Numbered from the stretch's first letter, positions 1-9,019 are shown. The stretch: 64,000 nucleotides of DNA from EW11 sp035765635 (GCA_035765635.1 DASTWZ010000023.1:1-64000), one strand, 5' to 3'. Numbers and translations are program-made. Notes: generated by a model from the letters alone, not told the origin.

Positions 1-10
1 CGTGTGATTC

Positions 11-937
11 GTGAGCGCTATGCCAGAAGCCGCCGCAGCCTCCGCCTCCGCTATCCGATTCTATAATCGCTACACGAAGACGTATGAAATGGAAAACATC
101 TACGGCGAGCGCTGGCTGCGCCTGATGTACGACAATCCTGCGGGGAAATTCTTCCTGTGGGCCATCGTGAAGCGCGCGCTTTTTTCGCATCTTTACGGTT
201 GGCAGATGAACAAGCGGGTCAGCGCGAACAAGATTCTCCCGTTCGTCGTTAAGTATAACCTCAACGTCGAGGAGTTCGCGAAATCGCCGTTCGATTTCAA
301 AAATTTCAACGAGTTCTTTTATCGCGCGCTGAAAAAGGAAAGCCGTCCGGTTTCGGCTGACCCGAACGCGGTGATTTTCCCCGCCGACGCGCGGCATCTG
401 GCGTTTCCCAATGTAGACGAGGCGGACGGCTTTTACGCGAAAGGCTCGAAATTCACGCTGCTGGATTTGCTGGATGATCCTGCTCTCGCGAAGAAATTCG
501 AGGGCGGCAGCATGGTGATTTCGCGGCTCTGTCCGGTGGATTATCACCGGTTTCATTTCTGCCTGAGCGGCAACCCGAGTGAGCCGGAGCTCATTCGCGG
601 GCCGTTGTTCTCCGTGAGCCCGATCGCGCTGCGAAAGAGGATTCAGTACCTCGCGCAAAATAAGCGAATGAAGACCATCATCGAAACGGATCGAGCGGGC
701 ACGGTCGTGCAAATGGAGATCGGCGCGACCAATGTCGGTTCGATCAAGCAGACCTTCATCACCGGCCGCCCCGTTGCGCAAGGTGACGAGAAGGGCCTTT
801 TCAAGTTTGGCGGCTCCTGCGTGATCACGCTCTTCCGACGCGGCGCAGTCACGCTCGACGAAGACATCGTTCGTGAGAGCCGTAATCACGTCGAAACCTA
901 CGCGCGCATGGGCGACCGCATGGCCGTGATAAACTGA
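11..937 (+). CDS. psd: Phosphatidylserine decarboxylase (pyruvoyl enzyme)
   Basis: The product decarboxylates phosphatidylserine to phosphatidylethanolamine at the inner membrane. Seen: 308 residues, the usual length for the longer bacterial/eukaryotic-like family. It has the FPADAR segment with the conserved aspartate, the PVDYHRFH histidine region, and a C-terminal FGGSCVI. In this family the serine (about residue 269) becomes the pyruvoyl group after self-cleavage, giving a beta chain of about 268 residues and a short alpha chain. The frame opens with GTG at 11, and an ATG at 20 is an equally good start. The gene ends 23 bp before a palindromic repeat. The upstream context lies outside the window. 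Confidence 0.93.
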   Translation: MSAMPEAAAASASAIRFYNRYTKTYEMENIYGERWLRLMYDNPAGKFFLWAIVKRALFSHLYGWQMNKRVSANKILPFVVKYNLNVEEFAKSPFDFKNFNEFFYRALKKESRPVSADPNAVIFPADARHLAFPNVDEADGFYAKGSKFTLLDLLDDPALAKKFEGGSMVISRLCPVDYHRFHFCLSGNPSEPELIRGPLFSVSPIALRKRIQYLAQNKRMKTIIETDRAGTVVQMEIGATNVGSIKQTFITGRPVAQGDEKGLFKFGGSCVITLFRRGAVTLDEDIVRESRNHVETYARMGDRMAVIN

Positions 938-960
938 GCCCGCGAACACAGACCATACTG

Positions 961-1116
961 CCCACGAATCACACGAAGAACACGAAATGTCCGGATCGTT
1001 TGCCGACGGAAAACACGGACGGCACGGAAACGGGAAGGTTTTCTTCCGTGCCTTCCGTGTGTTCCGTGGGAAAAAATTCAGTGGTTTGGTTTCGTGTCCT
1101 TCGTGTGATTCGTGGG
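961..1116. repeat. Nested palindromic repeat, copy A (CCCACGAATCACACGAA family)
   Basis: This is a 156-bp non-coding palindrome between psd and the sulfurtransferase gene. The outer arm CCCACGAATCACACGAA at 961 is answered by its reverse complement ending at 1116. Inside is a second pair of arms built on CACGGAA/TTCCGTG units, of which the left one is somewhat decayed. Both arm types are made of about three 9-bp units (ACACGAAnn outside, ACACGGAAn inside). Three more copies of nearly the same length lie at 30212, 32439 and 33097, and the same ends bound the GxxExxY element at 43314. Confidence 0.9.
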
Positions 1117-1202
1117 GAACAATCGCTTCGCCAAAGTGGCCGGCTGAATTTTCGTGGTCGCAACTTGAGCATTTGGGGTGACGTGCCCATGTTGGCCTTT
1201 CC

Positions 1203-2078
1203 ATGAATTCGAAGTTTTCTGGGTACGCACATCCTGAGGCCCTCGTTGACGGCGATTGGCTGCAGCAGCACTTGAACGATCCCGCGATTCGCATCGTCGA
1301 GAGCAACGAAGATGTTCTCCTCTACGACACCGGCCACATTCCTGGGGCGGTGCACATCGACTGGCGCGGCGATCTGCAGGACAACACGCAGCGCGACTAT
1401 GTGAATCCGCAGCAGTTCGCCGAAGTGTGCTCGAAGAACGGCATCACTCCGGAAACGACCGTGATTTTTTATGGCGACAAATCGAACTGGTGGGCCGCCT
1501 ACGCGCTCTGGGCGTTCCGTCTTTTCGGCCACGAAAAAGTGAAGCTGCTCGATGGGGGTCGCGACAAATGGAAAGCCGAAAACCGTCCGCTCACCCGCGA
1601 GAAACCCTCGTATCCACGAACCAACTACCCAGTGCCAGCCAAGCGCAATGACGACGCGATTCGCGCCTTTTACACCGACACGCTCGCCCATGCGAAGGCG
1701 CGCAAGCCGCTGATCGACGTGCGCTCGCCGGGCGAATACAAGGGCGACATCACGCACATGCCGGAGTACCCGCAGGAAGGCGTCTTGCGCGGCGGCCACG
1801 TCCCCGGCGCGCGCAGCGTTCCGTGGAAAACCGCGGCGAACGACGACGGCACGTTCAAGTCGTTCGACGAGTTGAAGAAAATTTATTCCGAGAATCTGGG
1901 TCTGAAAAAGGACGACGACATCATCGCGTATTGCCGCATCGGCGAGCGCTCCAGCCACACGTGGTTCGTCCTGAAATACCTCCTGGGCTACGATAAGGTG
2001 CGCAACTACGACGGCTCCTGGACCGAATGGGGCAACATGGTGCGCTCGCCGATTGTCAAAGGAGAACAGCCCGGTTGA
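1203..2078 (+). CDS. Thiosulfate sulfurtransferase, tandem rhodanese domains
   Basis: It transfers sulfane sulfur from thiosulfate (or 3-mercaptopyruvate) to an acceptor. Seen: 291 residues with two rhodanese domains, about 10-130 and 150-285. The catalytic cysteine is C244 in the C-terminal domain, in the loop CRIGERSS. This loop is typical of the mycobacterial CysA/SseA group and differs from the CG[S/T]GVT loop of mercaptopyruvate sulfurtransferases. The start is the ATG at 1203, just after the copy A repeat. A sufE-like gene follows within 60 bp, which suggests the two work together in sulfur delivery, as the adjacent sseA and sufE-like genes are thought to do in Mycobacterium. Confidence 0.9.
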   Translation: MNSKFSGYAHPEALVDGDWLQQHLNDPAIRIVESNEDVLLYDTGHIPGAVHIDWRGDLQDNTQRDYVNPQQFAEVCSKNGITPETTVIFYGDKSNWWAAYALWAFRLFGHEKVKLLDGGRDKWKAENRPLTREKPSYPRTNYPVPAKRNDDAIRAFYTDTLAHAKARKPLIDVRSPGEYKGDITHMPEYPQEGVLRGGHVPGARSVPWKTAANDDGTFKSFDELKKIYSENLGLKKDDDIIAYCRIGERSSHTWFVLKYLLGYDKVRNYDGSWTEWGNMVRSPIVKGEQPG

Positions 2079-2135
2079 TGAAAACAGCAGGCTCGAAGTT
2101 TGCGAACTTCGTGCCTGCTTCGTTGCGTCGTTCGT

Positions 2136-2597
2136 ATGTCTTATCCACCCAAGCTGGCCGAAATCGTCGAGTTCTTCGAATATCTGCCTGAGGACGAAAA
2201 GCGGGAAAACTTGATCGCTTACGCCGATCAGGCCGCGAGCTGCGCGCTCAAGCCGGGCGCAACCTTCGATCTCGAAGATGTGCGCAAGGACGAGGAATGC
2301 ACCGACACGGTTGGCGTCTATCTCTCGGTTGATCCGGCCACGAAGGCGGCGCACTTCGCGATCAATCTCGGCGCGCATGTGCAAACCCTCACCCGCGCCA
2401 TGACTGCGATCCTGTGCAAGGGCCTCGATGGCGCGACGCCCGAGCAAGTGATGGACGTGCCCCAGGACTTCGTGCCGAAGATCGTCGGTGGACAATTGAT
2501 CCGGGTGCGGAGCCAAACGGTTTATTATATTCTCACCCGAATGAAGAGCGCGTGCAAAGTGTGGCTCAATCGTCAGCGTGCCGCAGCGCACGCGTGA
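2136..2597 (+). CDS. sufE: SufE-family cysteine-desulfurase sulfur acceptor
   Basis: SufE proteins accept persulfide sulfur from a cysteine desulfurase and pass it on for Fe-S assembly. Seen: 153 residues from the ATG at 2136 (MSYPPKLAEIVEFF). A TTG at 2100 in the same frame would add 12 unconserved residues. C55 in EECTDTVGVYL lies where the family has its acceptor cysteine (GCQSxVW). The C-terminal part, with CKGLDGATPEQVMD and then the RSQTVYY helix, fits the family fold. The usual GCQSQVW wording is altered, so this belongs to a divergent SufE subgroup. It lies directly downstream of the sulfurtransferase gene on the same strand. Confidence 0.82.
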   Translation: MSYPPKLAEIVEFFEYLPEDEKRENLIAYADQAASCALKPGATFDLEDVRKDEECTDTVGVYLSVDPATKAAHFAINLGAHVQTLTRAMTAILCKGLDGATPEQVMDVPQDFVPKIVGGQLIRVRSQTVYYILTRMKSACKVWLNRQRAAAHA

Positions 2598-2689
2598 GGA
2601 CGGTCTGAACGGGACGGGCTCGCACTTTGAGCTGAGTACCGTTTGTTTTCCAGAGCGGGGAGGGGCGACTGCGATCACGACCTTACCCC

Positions 2690-5600
2690 ATGCCCTCGAA
2701 AAGCCTCTTTGCCCTAAAACGTTGGTGGAAACGCTCCCTGTTTTTTCCCGCACTTGGTTCGGCGCTGTGTACTAGCTTTGCCGCCCGTGCGGAGACGGCT
2801 CACGAGCCCGGTCTTTTATTTTATTTGTCGGGCGAAAATGGGACCAGGGCGGACTTTGCCTCTAACGGCAAAGTTGAGCCAAATTTTGTTTTCCATATTG
2901 ATGGCGTGGCCGACGGCGCGAAAGGCGCCGCCCTGCGCTGTCAAAATGATCAGCGCCTTTCGTACTGGGCGCCGGGAAACATTTACGCGCAGCGCGGCAC
3001 GCTTTCGTTTTTCTGGCGAGCGCGCGATGCAGTCGGGCCAACGGAATTTCCGATCTTCCGCGTCGGCTATGGCGATCACTCGAGCTGGGACATGGTTTGG
3101 TTGCGGATCGACTACAATGGCCACGGCTTCGACGCGTTCGTGACTGACATCAATCTGGCGCGGACTCGCGTCTCGGTTTCAGTCGCGCCGTTTCCGAAGC
3201 CAACCGAATGGATTCATCTCGCGCTCGCGTGGGACGAAACCAGCGGCATCCGTTTTTATGTGAACGGGAAACTGGCGGCGGAGAAGAAGGCGGCGGCGCG
3301 GTTCGACGCCGCGCTCGATCAATTCGGTCCGCACTCGCGCATAATCAGCCCGTACCAGGTTCAGAGTGACTACAATTACGTGCGGGGCGGAGACCTGGAT
3401 GAATTGCGAATCTACGACCGCGCTCTCGCCGACGCGGACGTGGCACATTTGGCCAAAGGAGAGGGACTGCCGCATTTGGCGCCTCTTCCCCCGCGCGCGC
3501 TCAGCGACCGCTCAGTGCGGGAGGAATGGGCCTTTCGCTACGGATGGAACCGGCCAAAAGAGTTGCCGGCGGAGATCGGCGCCGCGCCGATGACGATCCG
3601 CAAGGTCGAGATTCACGATGCGTACGATGTGAAGCGCTGGTGGTGGAAGGGGACCGACGGGATCCGCGAGACGACTTGGCCAGGCGTATATAATCAATCG
3701 AGGCTGCCCGGACGAAACGATTATTTCCATTTGCCGGATTGGGACTGCTACACGATCTCGGGGAAGTCGGTCACGTTTAACCTCCCAAATGAGCCATGGA
3801 ATCACATCGAGATTTCCGGCTCGGCGTGGGGCAAAGGCGTTTTGGTCGGCAAAAAGAGCGGAGCCACACCGCCGTCGGAGAAAGAGGAACACTTGTTCGA
3901 CCGGGCGAAGGGGCAGGAGCGAAGCGTTTACCAGTTCGCAGACCGTGAGCGCGTCGGCGGCAAGATTCGCTTCGACAACGTCGAGCAGGAGCAACCCATC
4001 GGCGAGTTTGCCGTCTACCACGTCGCGCCCGGAAGCGAGCCCAAGGACACGGCCAGTTTGGCTTACACGTTCGAAGCTTCTTCCGATGCGGCAAACGACG
4101 CGGGGCTGAGAGACATTATTTCGGAAATTCGAGGGCGCCATCCACTGGATGAACAGTTTTTGGCGGTGGCTCATCCTGGAGGTTATGCGATACAGAGCGC
4201 GAGGGCCGCGTCTACGGAGCCTGCGGCCGCGAGCGCGGCGACCGCATATGCGGGGTTGCCGCTGATCCATCTGTTGATCCCCGCTGTGTCGCCGGAAAAT
4301 GGATACAATCTGGACAAGATCGATGGCGCGCTCGATGGCGTCGCGGTGGATTTGCCTGCGTGGACGAGTTCAAAAGCAAAACGCGTTTCCTTCAACATTC
4401 GAGTGAAGGATCCTCTGTGGCCGGCGCGGGATATGTTGGACTACACCTTCACCGCAGATGTTCGGCAGCCGCATACGCTTTGGCTCGATACGCGTGATCG
4501 AGTTCTGCCGCCGGGACGACCCATTTATCTGACGATCAGCGCATCGGAGTCGCCGGTGAACCTTATGGAGCTCGCACCGCGAGAGGCTCGATTGATTTTC
4601 AAATCGCGCGAGGCAGGTCGCGCCGAGCACGAGATCGATCGTTTCACGCAATTGCGGGACAGCTATGCCATGCTCGTTGAAGAGAGTCCGCGCGATCGGC
4701 GCTATCGTTTGTGGGCGCGGTTTGAAGACGACTTGAACGATCTTTTGCGGGTGAATCCTCTGCATCCGTTGGGGCTTCTCTACAAGGCAGACGCCTATCC
4801 GCAAAACGGTTTGCCGCCGTTTGTCCAACCGGAGCCACCGCAGGGCGTGCCGCTCTGGGCGTTTCGCCAAGTCGAGGCGCTGCGGCGGGCCAAGAACGTC
4901 GCGCTTTGGTACATCGATCATCGCCAGATCGCGAACGGTGAAATGGGCGGAGGACTTTCCGACGACACGGATCTCGCGAACTCGTGGCCCGGCCTCGCCT
5001 TGATCGGTGAAGAGCCGGAAAAAATCGCGGCCTCGGATCGGCGGATTTTGGATGCGTGTTATGCGCATGGCATGTTCACGCGCGGATTGCCGACCATCCA
5101 AACTGACGAGCTGCATTCGTATGAGGAGGGCATCAATGCACTCGGCCAGATGCTGCTTCTCGATTACGGCAGTCCTCGCCAGATCGAGCGCGCGATGGAG
5201 ACGGCGCGCGGCATTGAGTCGATCACCGGCGTGAATCGCGCGGGCCATCGGCACATCCGCAGTTCATACTACAGCGGTTCGCGCGTCGCGGAAGAGGGCG
5301 TTTGGGGTTGGGCGAAGGCGTATTCATATCTTGTTCTGCAACCTGTGCTCGAGCTGGCGGATTTTAATGGCGACCCGGGCGCGCGGAAATTGGCGCTGGA
5401 AATCACCGATGGCTTGCTCGCGCATCGGAAGCTCGGTGCGGATGGAAAATATTACATCCCCGGCGCAATCGAATTCGCCACGGACGCTGAAGGAAAAGCG
5501 TCGCGTCGCTACTCGCCTTGGGCGCTCTTCTGGGCCGCGTGGAAATGGACGGGAGACAAGAAGTATCTCGCGCCGATATTCGACGAAGGATCCGCCGGCA

Positions 5601-6568
5601 TAGCTGGCGTGAACGAGAACCTGCTCGATCTGCTCAATCTTCGCGAGACCGCTGGGAAAACGATTGTGAGCAGCGTCGATCTGAACGCCAAGGACACGTC
5701 TCGACCTGACAATGTCGCTGAGCCCGGCCTGCACCTCGCCTGGCAGATGACGGGGGATAAACGTTACCTCGAAAAATTATATGCGACGCTCATCGAGCGC
5801 GCGGCCGATCGAGATTATATCAATACGGAAGGCAGTCTTTGGATCGATCGTGTCTATATATACACGAATGAGCTGCAGCGCGCTCGGCTCGGCGGCATCG
5901 CGTTGAACCGGAATGCGATTTTTCCGGGCCACGTGGTGAGCTGGCGTTTCGACGCGCCTGCGACCGGGGAAAGCGTTGCGGTCCTTATCCCTCATTCGAC
6001 GGAAACGGAGTTTGATGTGATCGCGTACAATTTGGAAAAGAAGCCGGTGAAGGCTTCGATCACCGGTTGGAACGTGGCTCCTGGCGAATGGCAGATCGAG
6101 CAAGGCGTCGATCAGGACGGTAATGACAAGCTGGATACAGCGCCGGCGGTTCGAACCGTGGACTGGGGGCGCAGCCAGACGGTGAATGTCACGTTTCCGC
6201 CGCGGACCTCGACCCTTTTGCATTTCAAGAACGTTAAACTAGGCACGCCCTACGCCCAGCGACCCGACTTGGGTTTCGACCCGGAAGACATTACGAGGCG
6301 TGCCGGAAAGCTCGAGGTGAGAATCCACAATGTGGGTTCGATCGCAGCGCCGGAGTCGAAGCTGGTCTTGCTCGATTCGGCCGGAAAAGTCGTCAGCGCT
6401 GTATCGATTCCGTCAATACAGCCGCCGAAAAATTGGCGGCCATCGACAATTTTGCTCGAGTTGAAAATTCCGGAAGATCTTTCGCTGGATGGGACGCGCG
6501 TCGTGATCGACCCAGACAACGCGTTGGAGGAAATCACCAAACGCAACAATGCCGTCGAGTTGAAGTAA
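2690..6568 (+). CDS. Large secreted LamG-domain protein with all-helical middle and CARDB-like C-terminus
   Basis: The specific function is unknown. Seen: 1292 residues. The N-terminus is a signal peptide with a basic stretch (KRWWKR), a hydrophobic core, and likely cleavage after about residue 34 (ARA/ET). A LamG/concanavalin-like domain spans about 40-260 (WIHLALAWDE, FYVNGKLAA, LDELRIYDRAL). The region about 730-1010 is rich in Trp and paired helices and resembles alpha/alpha-toroid glycan-active enzymes (GGGLSDDTDLANSWP, HSYEEGINALGQ). The last 100 residues resemble a CARDB adhesion module. The start is the ATG at 2690. Inferred: an envelope or exported protein that binds or processes polysaccharide. 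A convergent small LamG gene follows. Confidence 0.75.
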   Translation: MPSKSLFALKRWWKRSLFFPALGSALCTSFAARAETAHEPGLLFYLSGENGTRADFASNGKVEPNFVFHIDGVADGAKGAALRCQNDQRLSYWAPGNIYAQRGTLSFFWRARDAVGPTEFPIFRVGYGDHSSWDMVWLRIDYNGHGFDAFVTDINLARTRVSVSVAPFPKPTEWIHLALAWDETSGIRFYVNGKLAAEKKAAARFDAALDQFGPHSRIISPYQVQSDYNYVRGGDLDELRIYDRALADADVAHLAKGEGLPHLAPLPPRALSDRSVREEWAFRYGWNRPKELPAEIGAAPMTIRKVEIHDAYDVKRWWWKGTDGIRETTWPGVYNQSRLPGRNDYFHLPDWDCYTISGKSVTFNLPNEPWNHIEISGSAWGKGVLVGKKSGATPPSEKEEHLFDRAKGQERSVYQFADRERVGGKIRFDNVEQEQPIGEFAVYHVAPGSEPKDTASLAYTFEASSDAANDAGLRDIISEIRGRHPLDEQFLAVAHPGGYAIQSARAASTEPAAASAATAYAGLPLIHLLIPAVSPENGYNLDKIDGALDGVAVDLPAWTSSKAKRVSFNIRVKDPLWPARDMLDYTFTADVRQPHTLWLDTRDRVLPPGRPIYLTISASESPVNLMELAPREARLIFKSREAGRAEHEIDRFTQLRDSYAMLVEESPRDRRYRLWARFEDDLNDLLRVNPLHPLGLLYKADAYPQNGLPPFVQPEPPQGVPLWAFRQVEALRRAKNVALWYIDHRQIANGEMGGGLSDDTDLANSWPGLALIGEEPEKIAASDRRILDACYAHGMFTRGLPTIQTDELHSYEEGINALGQMLLLDYGSPRQIERAMETARGIESITGVNRAGHRHIRSSYYSGSRVAEEGVWGWAKAYSYLVLQPVLELADFNGDPGARKLALEITDGLLAHRKLGADGKYYIPGAIEFATDAEGKASRRYSPWALFWAAWKWTGDKKYLAPIFDEGSAGIAGVNENLLDLLNLRETAGKTIVSSVDLNAKDTSRPDNVAEPGLHLAWQMTGDKRYLEKLYATLIERAADRDYINTEGSLWIDRVYIYTNELQRARLGGIALNRNAIFPGHVVSWRFDAPATGESVAVLIPHSTETEFDVIAYNLEKKPVKASITGWNVAPGEWQIEQGVDQDGNDKLDTAPAVRTVDWGRSQTVNVTFPPRTSTLLHFKNVKLGTPYAQRPDLGFDPEDITRRAGKLEVRIHNVGSIAAPESKLVLLDSAGKVVSAVSIPSIQPPKNWRPSTILLELKIPEDLSLDGTRVVIDPDNALEEITKRNNAVELK

Positions 6569-6738
6569 CCGCCGTCTTGGCGTCGCCAATTCGAGCGAGC
6601 GCATTCGGATTCGTAATGAGAGGGCGTTTGCCTCGGTTCTTCACCGACTTGCGCGCGGATCCGCAGTGGCTCACGGAATCTCTCGGCACGGACGATCCCG
6701 AACGAAGCGTCAGTCGGTCTCTCGCAACCGGACGTGCG

Positions 6739-7416
6739 TCAGAGTGGATTCGCCCCTTCGAGTTTTTCTGCCGGCAACGCCACGGGATCGAAGCGGAATT
6801 CGCGCAGGACGCCTTTGAACCAGGAAACCTTGTTCTGGCGCACGCCGAGGGAAGTGCGGCCGGCGGGCTTCATGGGCTCGAACTGCACGGAGCCCTCGCA
6901 CTCTTTGATGCCGTTCACGAAATGGGTCATTCGGCCGTCTTTGAAAGTCAGCGCGACCCAATAGAATTTTCCGCCAGGATGCAGCTTCGTCGCGTCGATC
7001 AGGGCCAGCTTGTGAGACTCGCGGGCGAAAAGAAACGTATCCAGGTACCAACTACCGTCCGGCGTGACTCGGATTTCGAGCAGCCCGCGACGACCTTCGG
7101 TGTCTTCGAAATGGAGGAACCGTTGCTCATGAGGTCCGTCGCGATCGGGTGAGAAGAGAGCCTGGATGGTGAATTCCGGCCAGCCCGCGATCGGAACCGT
7201 TGGGACGATAAGCGCGTCGGCCTTGCCATCGAAGCGAATCCCTCCGGACGGCTCGATTTTTGGAGAGCCCCAAACGTCAACCGCCTGGCCGCCGACAGAT
7301 TTGGTATCCTCAAGAGACCACCGAACGCCCGCGCCCGGACCGGCCGCGGATTCTGAGACGAAGCCGAGGGAGCAAATGGTGATGAACGCCGGCAAGGCAC
7401 GGGGGAGAAGTGACAT
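6739..7416 (-). CDS. Secreted LamG-like protein
   Basis: The start is taken as the ATG at 7416 (MSLLPRALPAFITICS), because this puts a signal peptide at the N-terminus with likely cleavage near SAAG. A further-upstream start in the same frame adds 23 unlikely residues. The mature part of about 200 residues is one LamG/concanavalin-like beta sandwich: WSLEDTKSVGG, IRFDGKADALIVP, FTIQALFSPD, YWVALTFKDGRMTHFVNG, FKGVLREFRFDP. The last motif is the usual closing strand of LamG domains in planctomycetes and verrucomicrobia. It converges with the 1292-residue LamG gene, about 170 bp away. The ligand is unknown. Confidence 0.72.
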   Translation of the reverse strand: MSLLPRALPAFITICSLGFVSESAAGPGAGVRWSLEDTKSVGGQAVDVWGSPKIEPSGGIRFDGKADALIVPTVPIAGWPEFTIQALFSPDRDGPHEQRFLHFEDTEGRRGLLEIRVTPDGSWYLDTFLFARESHKLALIDATKLHPGGKFYWVALTFKDGRMTHFVNGIKECEGSVQFEPMKPAGRTSLGVRQNKVSWFKGVLREFRFDPVALPAEKLEGANPL

Positions 7417-7543
7417 GGTGGGGGTGAAATTGGAGATTGAGGCGACGCCCGCGCGGGGGTGAAAGACCGGATGCGCAGACACCAACTTCCTCTTGCCACT
7501 CTCCTCGCGTTGGCAACAAAGTGCGAACGATTTCAGCTCTCGA

Positions 7544-7627
7544 GCCCGGGTGGTGGAATGGCAGACACGACGGTCTTAGAAGCCGTTACCGTGAGGTGTG
7601 CAGGTTCAAGTCCTGTCCCGGGCACCA
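7544..7627 (+). tRNA. tRNA-Leu (anticodon UAG)
   Basis: The acceptor stem GCCCGGG (7544-7550) pairs with CCCGGGC (7617-7623). The anticodon loop CTTAGAA has TAG at 7577-7579, on a 5-bp stem. A long class II variable arm follows, as expected for leucine. The T arm is GCAGG-TTCAAGT-CCTGT. A discriminator A and an encoded CCA (7625-7627) end the gene. It should read CUN codons. Confidence 0.96.
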
Positions 7628-7760
7628 GTCTTCGCCAGTCTTCGCCAAGCGAAGCGCAGGCGAAGACTGTCTCGCCGAAGCTCGCAGAGCGAAGGCGGAC
7701 TCGTTGCCTGCCGAAGGCTTCGACTGGGCAAGCCGACGGCGCGCTTCGCGCAAAGGGTAG
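7628..7760. repeat. Degenerate CTTCGCC/GGCGAAG repeat tract after the tRNA
   Basis: Directly after the tRNA CCA the sequence is built from short copies of AGTCTTCGCC and its complement GGCGAAGACT, followed by GCCGAAGC/GCGAAGGC units. CAGTCTTCGCC near 7628 is matched by GGCGAAGACTG near 7660, which makes a hairpin. No gene is apparent. It could be a dispersed intergenic repeat family; other copies cannot be checked here. Confidence 0.5.
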
Positions 7761-7779
7761 GGTTGGCCGCCCGGAGGGC

Positions 7780-7805
7780 GGCGCTCCGCTAGGCGAGCGC
7801 CTTTT
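7780..7805 (+). terminator. Candidate rho-independent terminator after tRNA-Leu
   Basis: The stem GGCGCTC (7780-7786) pairs with GAGCGCC (7795-7801), followed directly by TTTT. A second hairpin, GCCGCCC-GGA-GGGCGGC, lies just upstream. The position suits the end of the tRNA transcript. Confidence 0.5.
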
Positions 7806-7910
7806 AAACCGAGCCTCGTTGGCTTTAGGGCGTTTTGGCCGGGTGCTTTGTTTCGGGTTGGTTTGCAAGGTGAACTCTCGTCACCCTACTTCGCCGATTG
7901 GCGCGGGACT

Positions 7911-8915
7911 CTAGGCCTCCGGCGATGACGAAGGTGGAATTGTCGGCACCGCAGGTGGAGTTACCGGCCGCGTAGATGAAGGTGGCGGCGACGAAGGCGA
8001 TGGCGAAGACGGGGTCGCGGTTTTCTGAAAGGTGATTGGGCGCGGGGGAAAACGGAGTCCAGTCGGTGTTTGGGCCAGGCCACCTTCGGAGGTTTCTTTG
8101 AGGGCGCGGGGCATGCGGCGGCCGATGTCGCGCATCGCGATCACCACGTCGTCGAAGGGCACCACACAGCGCGTGCCAGCCAAGGCCATCGTCGCCGCGA
8201 GAAAGGAATGGACCGCGAACATGCCGTTGCGGCTGACGCAGGGAACTTCGACGAAGCCGCCGATCGGGTCGCAGACCATCCCGAGGGTGTTCATCAACGC
8301 GAACGCCGCTGCATCGAGCGCCTGCGCCGGGGTGCCGCCCTCGCATTCGACAATCGCCGCGGCCGCCATCGCGGACGCGCTGCCGACTTCCGCCTGGCAC
8401 CCGCCCTTCGCTCCGGAAAACGGAGCCTGCGCCCCAATGACAATTCCGACCCCGGCCGCGGTGAACAGGCCGCGGGCAGCCTGCTCCGGCGTGAGTCCAC
8501 GGGTTTCTTCGAGGGTCAAAAGGCAGGCCGGCACGATCCCCGCGGAGCCGGCAGTCGGCGTGGCGACGATGCGGCCGAACTGCGCGTTATGCTCGAGAAC
8601 GGCAAAGCCGTACGCCGCGGTCCGCGCGAGATCGGGTCCCAGCAGCGCGCGGCCGGAGGAGGCGTACTCAAAGAGCCGCGCCGCGTCGCCGCCAGACAGC
8701 CCACTCGTCGAGCGCTGCCGCAGCGCGAGGCCCTGGCGGATCGATTCGCGCATGACCAGATAATGAGCGCGCATGCGCTCGAGCAGCTCGGCCTCCGGCA
8801 CGCTGCTCGCGGCGTGCTCACGGCGCAACGTCACCTCGGCGATGCTGCTGCCGAGAGTTTCGCAACAGCGCAGAAGAGACGCGGCCGAATCGAACTCGTA
8901 ACTGGTCGTGCTCAT
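7911..8915 (-). CDS. sdaAA: L-serine dehydratase, iron-sulfur type, alpha subunit
   Basis: It carries the Fe-S catalytic part of the enzyme that deaminates L-serine to pyruvate and ammonia. Seen: 334 residues. The three cluster cysteines are C173 (GGCQAEVG), C215 (VCDPIGG) and C226 (EVPC). PTAGSAGIVPA and the terminal KETSEGGLAQTPTG are family hallmarks. The family normally ends close after that last motif, but here 48 further residues follow, almost all Ser, Pro and Thr, which may be run-on. The start ATG at 8915 overlaps the stop of a short upstream frame as ATGA. The first codons (MSTTSYEFDS) recur in degraded form twice upstream. The beta subunit gene lies upstream on the same strand. Confidence 0.92.
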   Translation of the reverse strand: MSTTSYEFDSAASLLRCCETLGSSIAEVTLRREHAASSVPEAELLERMRAHYLVMRESIRQGLALRQRSTSGLSGGDAARLFEYASSGRALLGPDLARTAAYGFAVLEHNAQFGRIVATPTAGSAGIVPACLLTLEETRGLTPEQAARGLFTAAGVGIVIGAQAPFSGAKGGCQAEVGSASAMAAAAIVECEGGTPAQALDAAAFALMNTLGMVCDPIGGFVEVPCVSRNGMFAVHSFLAATMALAGTRCVVPFDDVVIAMRDIGRRMPRALKETSEGGLAQTPTGLRFPPRPITFQKTATPSSPSPSSPPPSSTRPVTPPAVPTIPPSSSPEA

Positions 8916-9019
8916 GAGAAGGAAGGTGCCGACGTCATCTCGGGGATGCTGTCGCCGAGATCGTCGGAGCAGGGGCGGAGAGGCAGGACCGAATCGAACT
9001 CGTAGCTTGCTGCGGTCAT
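8912..9019 (-). CDS. Short coupled ORF, degenerate copy of the sdaAA 5' end (copy 2)
   Basis: This is a 35-codon frame, starting ATG at 9019 and stopping TGA at 8914-8912. Its first residues, MTAASYEFDS, match the SdaAA N-terminus MSTTSYEFDS, and a further stretch ending LGDS echoes LGSS. Its stop overlaps the sdaAA start as ATGA, and its own start overlaps the stop of the next short frame in the same way. The rest of the peptide resembles nothing I know. It is probably a leftover of tandem duplication that may still couple translation of sdaAB to sdaAA. Confidence 0.5.
   Translation of the reverse strand: MTAASYEFDSVLPLRPCSDDLGDSIPEMTSAPSFS

Noticed and set aside
969..2753. Long minus-strand open frame (594 codons)
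   Set aside because: It lies opposite the sulfurtransferase and sufE genes, has no family similarity and begins and ends in repeat sequence; it is an antisense shadow caused by high GC.
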